Below are positions 1 to 6,783 of a stretch of DNA of 7,052 nucleotides, one piece after another. Positions within the stretch are counted from its first letter, which is position 1. Every line of letters starts with the position of its first letter. The position numbers and the translations under genes are program-made. The notes below the pieces were generated by a model. It worked only from the letters and a program-made list of their open reading frames with translations. It was not told the DNA's origin and made no database searches. The DNA lies in contig JAGLBH010000066.1 in assembly GCA_018260285.1 (NCBI GenBank), positions 1,606 through 8,657 of the forward strand, written 5' to 3'. Source of the DNA: Arthrobacter sp. GTDB lineage: Bacteria; Actinomycetota; Actinomycetes; Actinomycetales; Micrococcaceae.

Positions 1-1266
1 GTGGGATTCGGCTCCGTCGCTCGCCTCCAGGCCACCGGGCCGGACCGGTTCCAGCAGCTCCAGCGGGACTTCGCCGCGCTCACCGCAGGGGGCGCCCCCT
101 CCCCGGCTGAGAGCAGCCAGCCGTCGTCCGGCTCCCCGGCACCGGCCATCCCCGGCGTGGGCGTCATGGCCTTCTCCAAGGTGGCCTACTCGAAGCGCTC
201 GGCCGGTCCGAGCGAGCTCATCGTGCCGCGAGTCGTCGTCGCGCACCCGGAGGCGGACTTCCTGCCCGCCTCCGACCACTCCCTTCTCGCAGCCCCCTGG
301 ATCACCCTCATCTCCTCCGACCCCGCCGAGGAGCTCACTCAGGAGCGGGCGCTCGCGGAGCTCGCCTCCTTCGCCCGGCGCGCCGAGCCGGATCGGGTGA
401 GAACGGAGGACGACGCCGTCGAAGCCGGCGCGCTGAGCGAGGCCGCCTGGAAGAGCGCCGTCGGGGCCGCCGTGGACGTCATCGAGAAGGGCGAGGTGAC
501 GAAGGTCGTCATGGCCCGGGACGTCCTCGTCCGCACCGCCAGCCCCATCTCCCGCTCCGAGCTGGCCCGGCGCCTGGCCCGGGCCTACGACTCCTGCTGG
601 ACCTACTCCGTGGACGGCCTCATCGGGGCCACCCCCGAGATGCTCATCCGGCTCCTCAACGGGCAGGCCCAGGCGCGCGTGCTCGCGGGAACCCTGGACC
701 GGCGCGCCGCCGTCAACGGCTCCCAGGAGGGGGAGGCCACGATCGACGACGCGCGGCGGGACTTCCTCGGCTCCGAGAAGCAGGTGCACGAGCACCGGCT
801 CGCGATCGACTCGCTCGTCTCCCAGCTGGCGCCCTTCGCGCCCGAGCTCGTCCACGACTCGGAGCCGTTCGTCCTCGAGCTGCCCAACGTGTGGCACCTG
901 GCCTCCGACGTCTCCGTGACCGTCACGGGCACGCCGAGCATCCTCGACCTGGCCGAGAGCGTCCACCCGACGGCGGCCGTCTGCGGAACGCCGCGCCTGG
1001 TGGCCTCCCTCATCATCAAGGAGCTCGAGCAGATGGAGCGCGGGCACTACGCGGGACCGGTCGGCTGGGTGGACGCCGCGGGGAACGGGGAGTTCGGGAT
1101 CGCCCTCCGGGGCACGTGGATCACGGGCGAGCGCACAGCCCGAGTCTTCGGCGGCTGCGGGATCGTGGCCGGCTCTCTGCCCGAGGCGGAGCTCCTCGAG
1201 TCCTGGGCCAAGATGCGGCCTGTGCTCGACGCCTTCGGGCTCCAGCGACCCTCCGCCGAGATGTGA
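1..1266 (+). CDS. menF: Isochorismate synthase, 5'-truncated by window edge
   Basis: Converts chorismate to isochorismate, normally the first step of menaquinone synthesis, in the cytoplasm. The visible 421 residues carry the chorismate-binding fold of the MenF/EntC/PchA family. K168 in TKVVMARD matches the catalytic lysine (general base), and E213 in GATPE fits the general acid. E264 in the HEH segment and E397/E400 near GCGIVAGSLPE fit the magnesium ligands. The family signature HPTAAVCGTPR spans 322-332. Residue assignments are by motif recall, not alignment. The GTG at position 1 is probably not the start: the first residues read like the internal GFG..AR...TGPDRF segment that follows an N-terminal part in homologues, so the gene begins upstream. 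The C-terminus is complete (TGA at 1264). A siderophore or salicylate role (EntC/PchA-like) is possible, but no such neighbours are seen. A 104-base gap separates it from the next gene, and no clear terminator is visible there. Confidence 0.9.
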   Translation: MGFGSVARLQATGPDRFQQLQRDFAALTAGGAPSPAESSQPSSGSPAPAIPGVGVMAFSKVAYSKRSAGPSELIVPRVVVAHPEADFLPASDHSLLAAPWITLISSDPAEELTQERALAELASFARRAEPDRVRTEDDAVEAGALSEAAWKSAVGAAVDVIEKGEVTKVVMARDVLVRTASPISRSELARRLARAYDSCWTYSVDGLIGATPEMLIRLLNGQAQARVLAGTLDRRAAVNGSQEGEATIDDARRDFLGSEKQVHEHRLAIDSLVSQLAPFAPELVHDSEPFVLELPNVWHLASDVSVTVTGTPSILDLAESVHPTAAVCGTPRLVASLIIKELEQMERGHYAGPVGWVDAAGNGEFGIALRGTWITGERTARVFGGCGIVAGSLPEAELLESWAKMRPVLDAFGLQRPSAEM

Positions 1267-1317
1267 AGCGGATCTCTTACAAAACTGAAGGATTTTCGGG
1301 GTAGGGTGTTCTTCGAC

Positions 1318-1340
1318 GATATGCCGAAGTAGTGCATATC
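1318..1340. promoter_or_regulatory. 7-bp perfect inverted repeat upstream of the importer, possible operator
   Basis: GATATGC (1318-1324) and GCATATC (1334-1340) are exact reverse complements separated by 9 bases, ending 30 bases before the ATG of the binding-protein gene. The arms are AT-rich against a GC-rich background. The spacing of arm centres (16 bases) is larger than one helical turn. The repeat could be a binding site for a dimeric repressor or a weak leader hairpin. I could not place a convincing promoter: CTTACA (1276-1281) with TAGGGT (1302-1307) has a 20-base spacer, which is long. Confidence 0.4.
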
Positions 1341-1370
1341 ACACTGATTTCAACTCTAGCGAGATGAGGC

Positions 1371-2165
1371 ATGATGTCGAAGAACATCGCCCTTAAAGCA
1401 GCAGCAGGCGTCCTCCTGGGAGCCATGGCACTGACCGGCTGCTCCTCCACGAAGACCGAGGCCACGAGCGACAACCCCTACGCGCTCAAGGACAAGACGA
1501 AGCTGACCATCTGCTCCGACGTCCCCTACGCCCCCTTCGAGTTCCAGGACGCCGACAAGAAGATCGTCGGGTTCGACGTGGACATCGCCAACGCGATCGC
1601 CAAGGACCTCAAGGTCACCCCGGACATCAAGGTCACCGCCTTCGAGCAGATCAAGTCCGCCTCGGCCCTCCAGTCCGGCGACTGCGACGTGGCGATCTCC
1701 TCGATCTCCATCACCGACGAGCGCAAGACGAAGATGCTCTTCTCCGACCCGTATTACGCGGACGACCTCGGCCTCATGGTCACGTCCGGCTCCTCGGTGA
1801 CGACGATCGAGCAGGCCAAGAACGTCAAGGTCGGCGTCCAGGCCGGCACCACCGGCGCTGACTACGCCAAGAAGATGGGCATCAACGCCGTCGAATACAA
1901 GGACGCGGGCCTCCTCGTCCAGGCCATGCAGACCGGCGGCGTCGAAGCGGCCATCGGCAACAAGTCCACCCTCGGCTACTCCGCGGGCAAGGACACGAAG
2001 CTGAAGTTCGTCCAGGACTTCAAGACGGGCGAGAACCTCGGCATCGCCGTGAAGCTCGGCAACCAGAAGCTCGTCGACGAGATCAACAAGGTGCTCAAGG
2101 AGTACACGGCCTCGGGCGAGCTCGACAAGTCCAAGACCACCTGGTTCGGCGCCGCCTCCAAGTAG
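1371..2165 (+). CDS. Polar amino acid ABC transporter solute-binding lipoprotein
   Basis: Extracytoplasmic receptor that captures an amino acid and delivers it to the permease encoded next. The 264-residue protein begins with a basic n-region and hydrophobic stretch ending in the lipobox LTGC. C24 is the expected lipidated residue, anchoring the mature protein to the outer face of the membrane. The rest is a bacterial solute-binding family 3 domain (about 43-258): opening strand KLTICSDVPYAPFEF, then GFDVDIANAIAK, then ITDERK, where R118 matches the arginine that holds the ligand carboxylate, and the GTTGADYA loop at 159-166. At the position that is usually Asp and contacts the ligand amino group (D157 in E. 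coli GlnH) there is N197. The ligand cannot be named; glutamine, glutamate, cystine and histidine binders all look like this. Two ATGs occur in tandem (1371, 1374). The AGG at 1367-1369 sits very close to the first, so the second may be used. A hairpin follows the gene. Confidence 0.93.
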   Translation: MMSKNIALKAAAGVLLGAMALTGCSSTKTEATSDNPYALKDKTKLTICSDVPYAPFEFQDADKKIVGFDVDIANAIAKDLKVTPDIKVTAFEQIKSASALQSGDCDVAISSISITDERKTKMLFSDPYYADDLGLMVTSGSSVTTIEQAKNVKVGVQAGTTGADYAKKMGINAVEYKDAGLLVQAMQTGGVEAAIGNKSTLGYSAGKDTKLKFVQDFKTGENLGIAVKLGNQKLVDEINKVLKEYTASGELDKSKTTWFGAASK

Positions 2166-2187
2166 CAGGCTGCCCCACCCCCATGAC

Positions 2188-2236
2188 TGAGCGCGTCCTG
2201 TTCGCGGCGTCCCGATGCCCGGGCAGGACGCGCTCA
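2188..2236 (+). promoter_or_regulatory. Intercistronic 13-bp perfect hairpin between binding-protein and permease genes
   Basis: TGAGCGCGTCCTG (2188-2200) is the exact reverse complement of CAGGACGCGCTCA (2224-2236), with a 23-base loop that can pair further (C2203-G2221, G2204-C2220). No T-run follows, so it is not a classical intrinsic terminator. It lies 22 bases after the stop of the binding-protein gene and 47 bases before the permease ATG. This placement suits partial termination or protection of the upstream mRNA 3' end, giving more binding protein than permease; that role is inferred. Confidence 0.7.
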
Positions 2237-2272
2237 TCGTGTCACTGACCCCCTCTGCTCGTCCCTCCTCCC

Positions 2273-2277
2273 AAGGA
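2273..2277 (+). promoter_or_regulatory. Ribosome-binding site that fixes the permease start at 2284
   Basis: AAGGA lies 6 bases before the ATG at 2284. The reading frame is open further upstream to an ATG at 2215, but that codon sits in the loop of the intercistronic hairpin without a Shine-Dalgarno sequence, and the extra 23 residues do not resemble a permease N-terminus. Confidence 0.8.
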
Positions 2278-2283
2278 ACATCC

Positions 2284-3075
2284 ATGGCACTCTCTGCCCG
2301 CAAAAAAGCCCAATACTGGCGTTGGGCCCAATATGCACTGCTCGCCCTGCTCGTCATCGTCGTGGCCGGCGCCACTGACTGGGCGCAGATCAGCAAGTCC
2401 TTCTTCAACTTCACCGCCGCTCAGGTGCTCTTCCCCGAGATCATCACGGTGGCCCTCGTCAACACGCTCATCTACACCCTGTGCGCCTTCATCGCGGGCT
2501 CCGCGCTCGGCCTGATCCTGGCTCTCATGAAGATGAGCAGCCTGGCCGTCTGGCGCTGGATCGCCACCGCGTACATCGAGTTCTTCCGCGGCATCCCGGC
2601 CCTGCTCGTCTTCGCCGCCGTCGGCGTCGGCGTGCCCCTGGCCTTCCAGGTGCGGTTCGACCTCATCGCCTCGGTGACGATCGCCCTCGGCCTCGTCTCT
2701 GCGGCGTACATCGCCGAGACGCTCCGCGCAGGCCTCCAGGCCGTGCCGGCGGGTCAGATGGAAGCGGCCCGATCCCTCGGCATGCCCGCCTGGCGCGCCA
2801 TGGTGACGATCATCATCCCCCAGGCCTTCCGCATTGTTCTGCCGCCCCTGACGAACGAGCTCATCGTGCTGACGAAGGACACGTCCCTCGTCTACATCAT
2901 CGGCATGAGCGCCGCGCAGTTCGAGCTGACGAAGATGGGCCAGGACGGCCTTCAGCAGCCCAACATGGGCCTCACCTCCCTTGTCATCGCCGGTGCGCTG
3001 TACCTCGTCATCACCATTCCGCTCGGGTTCGTGGTTCGCCACCTCGAGGCCAAGACTGCCAAGACGAAGCGCTAG
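2284..3075 (+). CDS. Polar amino acid ABC transporter permease
   Basis: Membrane subunit forming the translocation path of the importer, probably as a homodimer because only one permease gene is present. The 263-residue protein is of the His/Glu/Gln/Arg/opine permease family. Hydrophobic segments lie near 15-33, 54-82, 103-121, 126-146, about 200-215 and 230-251. YIEFFRGIPALLVF (97-110) is the family's typical segment. The cytoplasmic EAA loop that docks on the ATPase is clear at 160-182 (E160, A161, A162, G166 and P179). After the EAA loop the typical L-T-K-D-T-S-L run follows at 196-202. The first membrane segment comes after a short basic N-terminus (residues 1-14), consistent with the ATG at 2284. 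The stop codon overlaps the ribosome-binding site of the ATPase gene, and the gap is 9 bases, so the two are co-transcribed and probably translationally coupled. Confidence 0.93.
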   Translation: MALSARKKAQYWRWAQYALLALLVIVVAGATDWAQISKSFFNFTAAQVLFPEIITVALVNTLIYTLCAFIAGSALGLILALMKMSSLAVWRWIATAYIEFFRGIPALLVFAAVGVGVPLAFQVRFDLIASVTIALGLVSAAYIAETLRAGLQAVPAGQMEAARSLGMPAWRAMVTIIIPQAFRIVLPPLTNELIVLTKDTSLVYIIGMSAAQFELTKMGQDGLQQPNMGLTSLVIAGALYLVITIPLGFVVRHLEAKTAKTKR

Positions 3076-3084
3076 GAAACGACC

Positions 3085-3894
3085 ATGTCACACACTCAGT
3101 CCCACGCGGCCGCGTCTCCCCAGGCGGCCAAGTCCGCATCCCAGGTCGCCGGCGTCAGCATCGCCGGCCTCCACAAGACCTACGGCACCAACCACGTCCT
3201 CAAGGGGATCGACCTCACGGTGGATCCCGGCAAGGTCGTCTGCCTCATCGGCCCGTCCGGCTCCGGCAAGTCCACCCTCCTGCGCTGCGTCAACCTCCTG
3301 GAGGTCCCGAACGAGGGCACCATCCACGTGGGCGGCTTCGAGACGACGGACCCGGACGTCAACCTGGACGCCATGCGCCGCCATGTCGGCATGGTGTTCC
3401 AGCACTTCAACCTCTTCCCCCACCTGAGCGTTCTGCAGAACTGCACGGTGGCCCCCGTCAAGGTGCTCAAGAAGTCCAAGGAGGAGGCCGAGAAGACGGC
3501 CCTCGCCAACCTGGAGAAGGTGGGCCTCAAGGAGCTCAAGGACCGCTACCCGGGGCAGCTCTCCGGCGGCCAGCAGCAGCGCGTGGCCATCGCGCGAGCC
3601 CTGACCATGGAGCCCAAGCTCATGCTCTTCGACGAGCCGACCTCTGCTCTTGACCCGGAGACCGTGGGCGACGTGCTCGCGATCATGCGCCAGCTGGCCC
3701 TGGAGGGGATGACCATGCTCGTGGTCACCCACGAGATGGGCTTCGCCCGCGAGGTTGCGGACGAGGTGGTCTTCATGGACGGCGGCGTCGTCGTCGAGCA
3801 CGGGCCCGCAGCGGACGTCATCGGCAACCCCCAGCACCAGAGGACCAAGAACTTCCTCTCGCGCGTGCTGGACCCGAACGCGGTGGAGATCTAG
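3085..3894 (+). CDS. Polar amino acid ABC transporter ATP-binding protein (GlnQ-like)
   Basis: Cytoplasmic ATPase that powers the importer. All nucleotide-binding motifs are intact in the 269-residue protein: Walker [10 protein letters not shown] at 56-64, Q-loop Q106 in [10 protein letters not shown], signature LSGGQQQ at 159-165, Walker B LMLFDEP at 179-185 with catalytic E184, D-loop SALD at 187-190 and H-loop H216. The QHFNLFPH and [20 protein letters not shown] segments are characteristic of polar amino acid importers. About 22 extra residues rich in Ala, Ser and Gln precede the first strand; they are not part of the domain and could be a disordered tail. The ribosome-binding site AGGAAA at 3074-3079 overlaps the permease stop and sits 5 bases from the ATG at 3085. 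The gene is last in the importer operon, and a long hairpin follows 23 bases after the stop. No C-terminal regulatory domain is seen. Confidence 0.95.
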   Translation: MSHTQSHAAASPQAAKSASQVAGVSIAGLHKTYGTNHVLKGIDLTVDPGKVVCLIGPSGSGKSTLLRCVNLLEVPNEGTIHVGGFETTDPDVNLDAMRRHVGMVFQHFNLFPHLSVLQNCTVAPVKVLKKSKEEAEKTALANLEKVGLKELKDRYPGQLSGGQQQRVAIARALTMEPKLMLFDEPTSALDPETVGDVLAIMRQLALEGMTMLVVTHEMGFAREVADEVVFMDGGVVVEHGPAADVIGNPQHQRTKNFLSRVLDPNAVEI

Positions 3895-3917
3895 GCGCGA
3901 CGCCGACCCGCTCGGCC

Positions 3918-3990
3918 CTGCACCCCCGGATCTTCCCTACACCCCTCGACATTTCGGGGGTTCAGGGAAAATCCGGGGGTGCAGTTGTTT
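3918..3990 (+). terminator. Long palindromic hairpin with T-rich tail, importer terminator
   Basis: CTGCACCCCCGGAT (3918-3931) pairs perfectly with ATCCGGGGGTGCAG (3971-3984). After one mismatch, TTCCCT (3933-3938) pairs with AGGGAA (3964-3969). After two mismatches, ACCCCT (3941-3946) pairs with GGGGGT (3956-3961), one pair being G-T. In all this gives 26 pairs and a 9-base loop at 3947-3955, followed by TTGTTT (3985-3990). The stem is much longer than an ordinary intrinsic terminator, so it may also be a dispersed palindromic repeat that serves as one. Confidence 0.8.
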
Positions 3991-3991
3991 G

Positions 3992-4013
3992 CGCCCCCGA
4001 AAAACCGGGGGTG
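3992..4013 (+). repeat. Second C5/G5 hairpin repeating an arm of the first
   Basis: CGCCCCCG (3992-3999) pairs with CGGGGGTG (4006-4013) around a 6-base A-rich loop, with one G-T pair. CCGGGGGTG at 4005-4013 is an exact copy of 3973-3981 in the preceding hairpin, so CACCCCCGG at 3921-3929 could pair with either copy. It may be a back-up terminator or a degraded copy of the same palindromic unit. The rest of the 3895-4075 stretch shows no gene. Confidence 0.6.
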
Positions 4014-4075
4014 AGAGGCATCTCCACCGGTCTGGCGACCTCCCGCGGGGGCGGGCATCCTGCATAACCTACCCC

Positions 4076-4104
4076 TTGCCTCACTGTCTGTTTTTATTTA
4101 TATT
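4076..4104 (+). promoter_or_regulatory. Sigma-70-type promoter of the bacteriocin-type ABC operon
   Basis: A -35 element TTGCCT (4076-4081) and a -10 element TATATT (4099-4104) are separated by exactly 17 bases, within an AT-rich island (4090-4105) that stands out from the GC-rich surroundings. Transcription would start near 4111, giving an untranslated leader of about 57 bases before the GTG at 4168. ATTCG occurs at 4102-4106 and again at 4115-4119, which is too short to call an operator. Confidence 0.7.
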
Positions 4105-4155
4105 CGATGGTGAGATTCGGATGTGGCCCTTGGGTCCCCATCCCGCACAGCTCGC

Positions 4156-4162
4156 AAGGAAG
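4156..4162 (+). promoter_or_regulatory. Ribosome-binding site that fixes the membrane-protein start at 4168
   Basis: AAGGAAG lies 5 bases before the GTG at 4168, and the first membrane segment begins only a few residues later. The frame is open to an earlier GTG at 4123, but no ribosome-binding sequence precedes that codon and it would lie about 12 bases from the predicted transcript start. Confidence 0.8.
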
Positions 4163-4167
4163 ACCCC

Positions 4168-6117
4168 GTGCTCACCACGCTTGTTCGCCTCTCTGTTTTT
4201 CTCCTCGTCGGCTTCGCCCTGCTCGTCTCGGACGCCTTCGTCAAGACGCGCGACTCATACCTCCCCCTCGGGGCCCAACATGTGCTGAGCGTCTCCGTGA
4301 AGAAGTCGCCCCTGCCACGCAGCGAGATCCTCGCACAGCTCAGCCGACCCATGGGAGATGGCCAGTGGATCGCTAAATCAGTCCCTGACCCTCAGGATTT
4401 CCTGCACGGCAGATCGCTGTACCGCCTCACCGAGACGGGCATCCCAGACGGCCCCATCCCCTGGTATGACCGCTCCTTTCACGGAGAGGTCCTCCCCGCA
4501 GATCGGCTCGGGACGGCGAGCCTCGACGGAACCTATCTCGCGACGCTCAGCCAGTCTGAGCTGAACAGCCTGACCTCGTGGATGACGGAGAACGGGATCG
4601 CCGTCACCGTGCAGTCGCCCTCCGCCAGCCTCTTCCTCTATGAAACGATCCTCGGCAACGGCTATGGGCCAGCCCTTGCCGCCGCGTTCCTCGTCATGGT
4701 CCTCTGCTCTGTCAGCTGGTCCATGCATCGCTCAGCCTCCAAGGCCTTCCGCCTCGCCGGGGGGATACCGCCCTCGCGCATCCAGGCACAGGATGTCAGG
4801 GCGTTCGCTCTCCTCGCTGCTCCGCCCGCCCTCCTGGCTGCCGGACTGGGCGCGCTCCTCGTGGGGATCCTTCGCGGCCCGGGCTCGCTGGCTTCCTTCG
4901 CCAGCCCTGCCGTCGCAGCAGTGGGCGCCGTCGTCCTCGCCACCGCAGCCTCGCTTCTCCTCGTCGGGGTGATGACTCGGCCGAGCCTCGCCCTCATTGC
5001 CGCACGCCGCCCTCCCCTCAACGGGCATTCAGCAGCCGGAGAGCTCGTCAAAGCAGCGGCTGTCCTGCTCGTGGCGCTGAGCCTTCCCACGGCGGCGGCG
5101 TCCGTTGCGGCGGCTGCCGGCGTCTCCGCCCAGAACGCGCAGTGGAAAATCATGGGACAGAGCGTTGGCCTCCGCGTGGCCTTCGGGTCTGAGGGCGCGT
5201 TCCAGTCCACGATGGAGGACGTCGTCCAGTTCACCCGGGAGCAGGACACCGCGGGGAAGGCCCTCCTGGCCACAGCTGTGCCCCCGAATGTCACTCAGCG
5301 CGGAGGGCTCGGTGAGCATGACGGGATCTTCATCGTCAACCGCGCCTATCTGGATCGCGTCTCCCGGGAGACCGGAACGCGCTTCCGCCCCGCCAGCCCT
5401 GAGACGCTCGGCGCCCAGAGCGCGGACGATCTGCGTGAGTCCCTGGCCCTGTGGGCTCGGGGCACCAGCCGTGGCGCCGGCGGCATCACCCACCTGACGC
5501 TCGATCCGACGACGCCGGAGCCGCTCTCCGCAGTGAGCTCCACCGGAGACGGCACGCTCATCACCGCCAAGCGGCCTCTGCTGGTCGTCGTCGACTCCAT
5601 CACCGATGTGTTCAATGGAAGCTTCATCGGCTCGATCATCTCGCAGAACGGAATCGTCTTCACGGACGCCCCGTCCGCCCTGGCCGGGATCGAGAAGCAC
5701 GGGCTGCAGCCGTATGTGCTCTCCGTGGACCGAGTGGCCGACCAGGGCCTTGAGCGCAGCCAGAGCGAGGCCTCCAAGGCCGCCAGCCGCGCCTTTGCTC
5801 TGGCGCTCATTCTCCTGGCCCTTCTCGCAGGGACCGTCCTCTCGGCGAGGGTGCACTGCCTCCTCGACCGGGACCGCATTTTCCCCCGGCGCATCAGCGG
5901 AGCACCCTGGAGCAGCGTGCTCCGCCGGCGATTCGTCAAGGAGGGCCTTCTGGCGGCTCTCTGCGCGGGAGTCGCCTTCGCCGTCCATGCACTTCTGGGC
6001 ACGCCCTACTCCTGGACCGCTCTGCTCTCCGTGGTCGCATTCGCGGCCGTCACCCTGCCGGCGCACGCTGCGGCGGCTCACTCCGTCGTCCGCCAGACAC
6101 TCGCTCGAAAGGCCTGA
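4168..6117 (+). CDS. Bacteriocin-associated ABC transporter membrane protein (lactococcin-972 group, MacB/FtsX-like)
   Basis: A 649-residue integral membrane protein, probably the permease partner of the ATPase encoded 2 bases downstream. Hydrophobic segments lie near 4-22, 166-186, 212-236, 246-270, 292-317, 540-560, 591-611 and 614-634. Two large loops (about 23-165 and 318-539) are predicted outside the cell. This is a doubled pattern of one segment, an external domain and three segments, as in two FtsX/MacB-type halves joined in one chain. Length, layout and partner match the 'bacteriocin-associated integral membrane protein' family (DUF1430/TIGR01654) as I recall it; I could not search. 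Members sit beside lactococcin-972-like peptides and are proposed to act in export or immunity. No such peptide gene is visible here, so the substrate is unknown. Isoleucine 200 uses the rare codon ATA (4765). Tandem stops TGA-TAG end the frame. An alternative is a MacB-like efflux or envelope-stress system. Confidence 0.75.
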   Translation: MLTTLVRLSVFLLVGFALLVSDAFVKTRDSYLPLGAQHVLSVSVKKSPLPRSEILAQLSRPMGDGQWIAKSVPDPQDFLHGRSLYRLTETGIPDGPIPWYDRSFHGEVLPADRLGTASLDGTYLATLSQSELNSLTSWMTENGIAVTVQSPSASLFLYETILGNGYGPALAAAFLVMVLCSVSWSMHRSASKAFRLAGGIPPSRIQAQDVRAFALLAAPPALLAAGLGALLVGILRGPGSLASFASPAVAAVGAVVLATAASLLLVGVMTRPSLALIAARRPPLNGHSAAGELVKAAAVLLVALSLPTAAASVAAAAGVSAQNAQWKIMGQSVGLRVAFGSEGAFQSTMEDVVQFTREQDTAGKALLATAVPPNVTQRGGLGEHDGIFIVNRAYLDRVSRETGTRFRPASPETLGAQSADDLRESLALWARGTSRGAGGITHLTLDPTTPEPLSAVSSTGDGTLITAKRPLLVVVDSITDVFNGSFIGSIISQNGIVFTDAPSALAGIEKHGLQPYVLSVDRVADQGLERSQSEASKAASRAFALALILLALLAGTVLSARVHCLLDRDRIFPRRISGAPWSSVLRRRFVKEGLLAALCAGVAFAVHALLGTPYSWTALLSVVAFAAVTLPAHAAAAHSVVRQTLARKA

Positions 6118-6119
6118 TA

Positions 6120-6782
6120 GTGAATCACCCCCTCATCGAGTCCTCGGCCCTCGTCATGCAGCAGGGCGGCCGGACAACCCTCTCGACATCGCCGCTCCTC
6201 GTCCGCCCAGGGCACATCCACGGGCTGATCGGCGCGAGCGGCTCCGGAAAGACCACCCTCCTCAACTGCCTGGGGCTGCTCTTGAGGCCCACCCAGGGCT
6301 CCGTCCGCATCGACGGCGAGGACACCACCGCATGGCGCGAGTCCACGCGCCTCCAGTTCTGGCGGGACCGGGCCTCGTTCGTCTTCCAGGACTACGGCCT
6401 CGTTCCAGACTGGTCAGTGCTGCAGAACGTCTTCCTCTCAGACAGGAAGAAGGCGCCCTCCGCTGACCTGGGAGCGAAGCTCGCGGAAACGCTGCGCCTT
6501 GTGGGCCTAGACGGCCGTCAGGACGCCCGCGTGAGCACCCTGAGCGGAGGCGAGAAGCAGCGGGTCAGCATCGCCCGGGCCCTCATGAAGGACGCGGCCT
6601 ACCTCTATGCCGACGAGCCCACCGCGAGCCTGGATCCGGACAACCGGGCCACCGTCATCCGCCTCCTGCGGACGGCGGCTGAACGCGGAGCCTGCGTCGT
6701 CGTCGCCACCCATGACGAGGACATGATCGCAGCGTGTGACGAGACCACTCGCCTCGTCACCCCAGGCTCCCCCTCCGAGTGA
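6120..6782 (+). CDS. ABC transporter ATP-binding protein, MacB/LolD-like (lactococcin-972 group)
   Basis: A 220-residue cytoplasmic ATPase, complete and with no extra domain. Its motifs are intact: Walker A GASGSGKTT at 38-46, Q-loop Q90 in FVFQDYGLVPDWSV, signature LSGGE at 141-145, Walker B YLYADEP at 161-167 with E166, D-loop SLD at 170-172 and H-loop H198. The LGLLLRPTQGSVRIDGED segment and the short length place it with MacB/LolD-type and lactococcin-972 group (TIGR03608) ATPases rather than with importer ATPases such as the one at 3085. It starts at GTG 6120, which overlaps the second of two tandem stop codons of the membrane gene (TGATAGTG). AAAGG at 6108-6112 is 7 bases upstream. The two genes are therefore tightly coupled and their products should form one transporter. 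The rare codon CTA is used for L130 (6507). A hairpin follows directly after the stop. Confidence 0.88.
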   Translation: MNHPLIESSALVMQQGGRTTLSTSPLLVRPGHIHGLIGASGSGKTTLLNCLGLLLRPTQGSVRIDGEDTTAWRESTRLQFWRDRASFVFQDYGLVPDWSVLQNVFLSDRKKAPSADLGAKLAETLRLVGLDGRQDARVSTLSGGEKQRVSIARALMKDAAYLYADEPTASLDPDNRATVIRLLRTAAERGACVVVATHDEDMIAACDETTRLVTPGSPSE

Positions 6783-6783
6783 A

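Noticed and set aside
1267..1370. Riboswitch or T-box leader before the amino acid importer
   Set aside because: The stretch is only 104 bases, has no recognisable conserved core and no terminator/antiterminator pair, just one short inverted repeat.
2215..2283. Extended permease N-terminus starting at ATG 2215
   Set aside because: No ribosome-binding site, position inside a hairpin loop, and a good AAGGA before ATG 2284.
1356..2414. Long minus-strand open frame opposite the binding-protein gene
   Set aside because: It mirrors a GC-rich plus-strand gene, is full of Val/Leu/Asp/Gly/Arg repeats typical of antisense frames, and matches no family; the plus strand has a clear lipoprotein.
2481..3653. 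Plus-strand 390-residue frame spanning the permease-ATPase junction
   Set aside because: Composition is dominated by Arg, Pro, His and Gly and it overlaps two well-supported genes out of frame.
3956..4011. G-quadruplex from four G runs (3956-3960, 3965-3967, 3975-3979, 4007-4011)
   Set aside because: The runs are explained better by the stems that pair them with C runs, and the last loop would be 27 bases long.
3895..4167. Possible small bacteriocin precursor in the gap before the membrane protein
   Set aside because: The only open frame there lacks a start with a ribosome-binding site and a signal peptide, and the DNA is occupied by hairpins and a promoter.
5029..6081. Minus-strand 350-residue open frame inside the membrane-protein gene
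   Set aside because: Low-complexity antisense shadow rich in Gly, Glu, Arg and Asp, with no recognisable motif, opposite a gene with coherent membrane topology and promoter.
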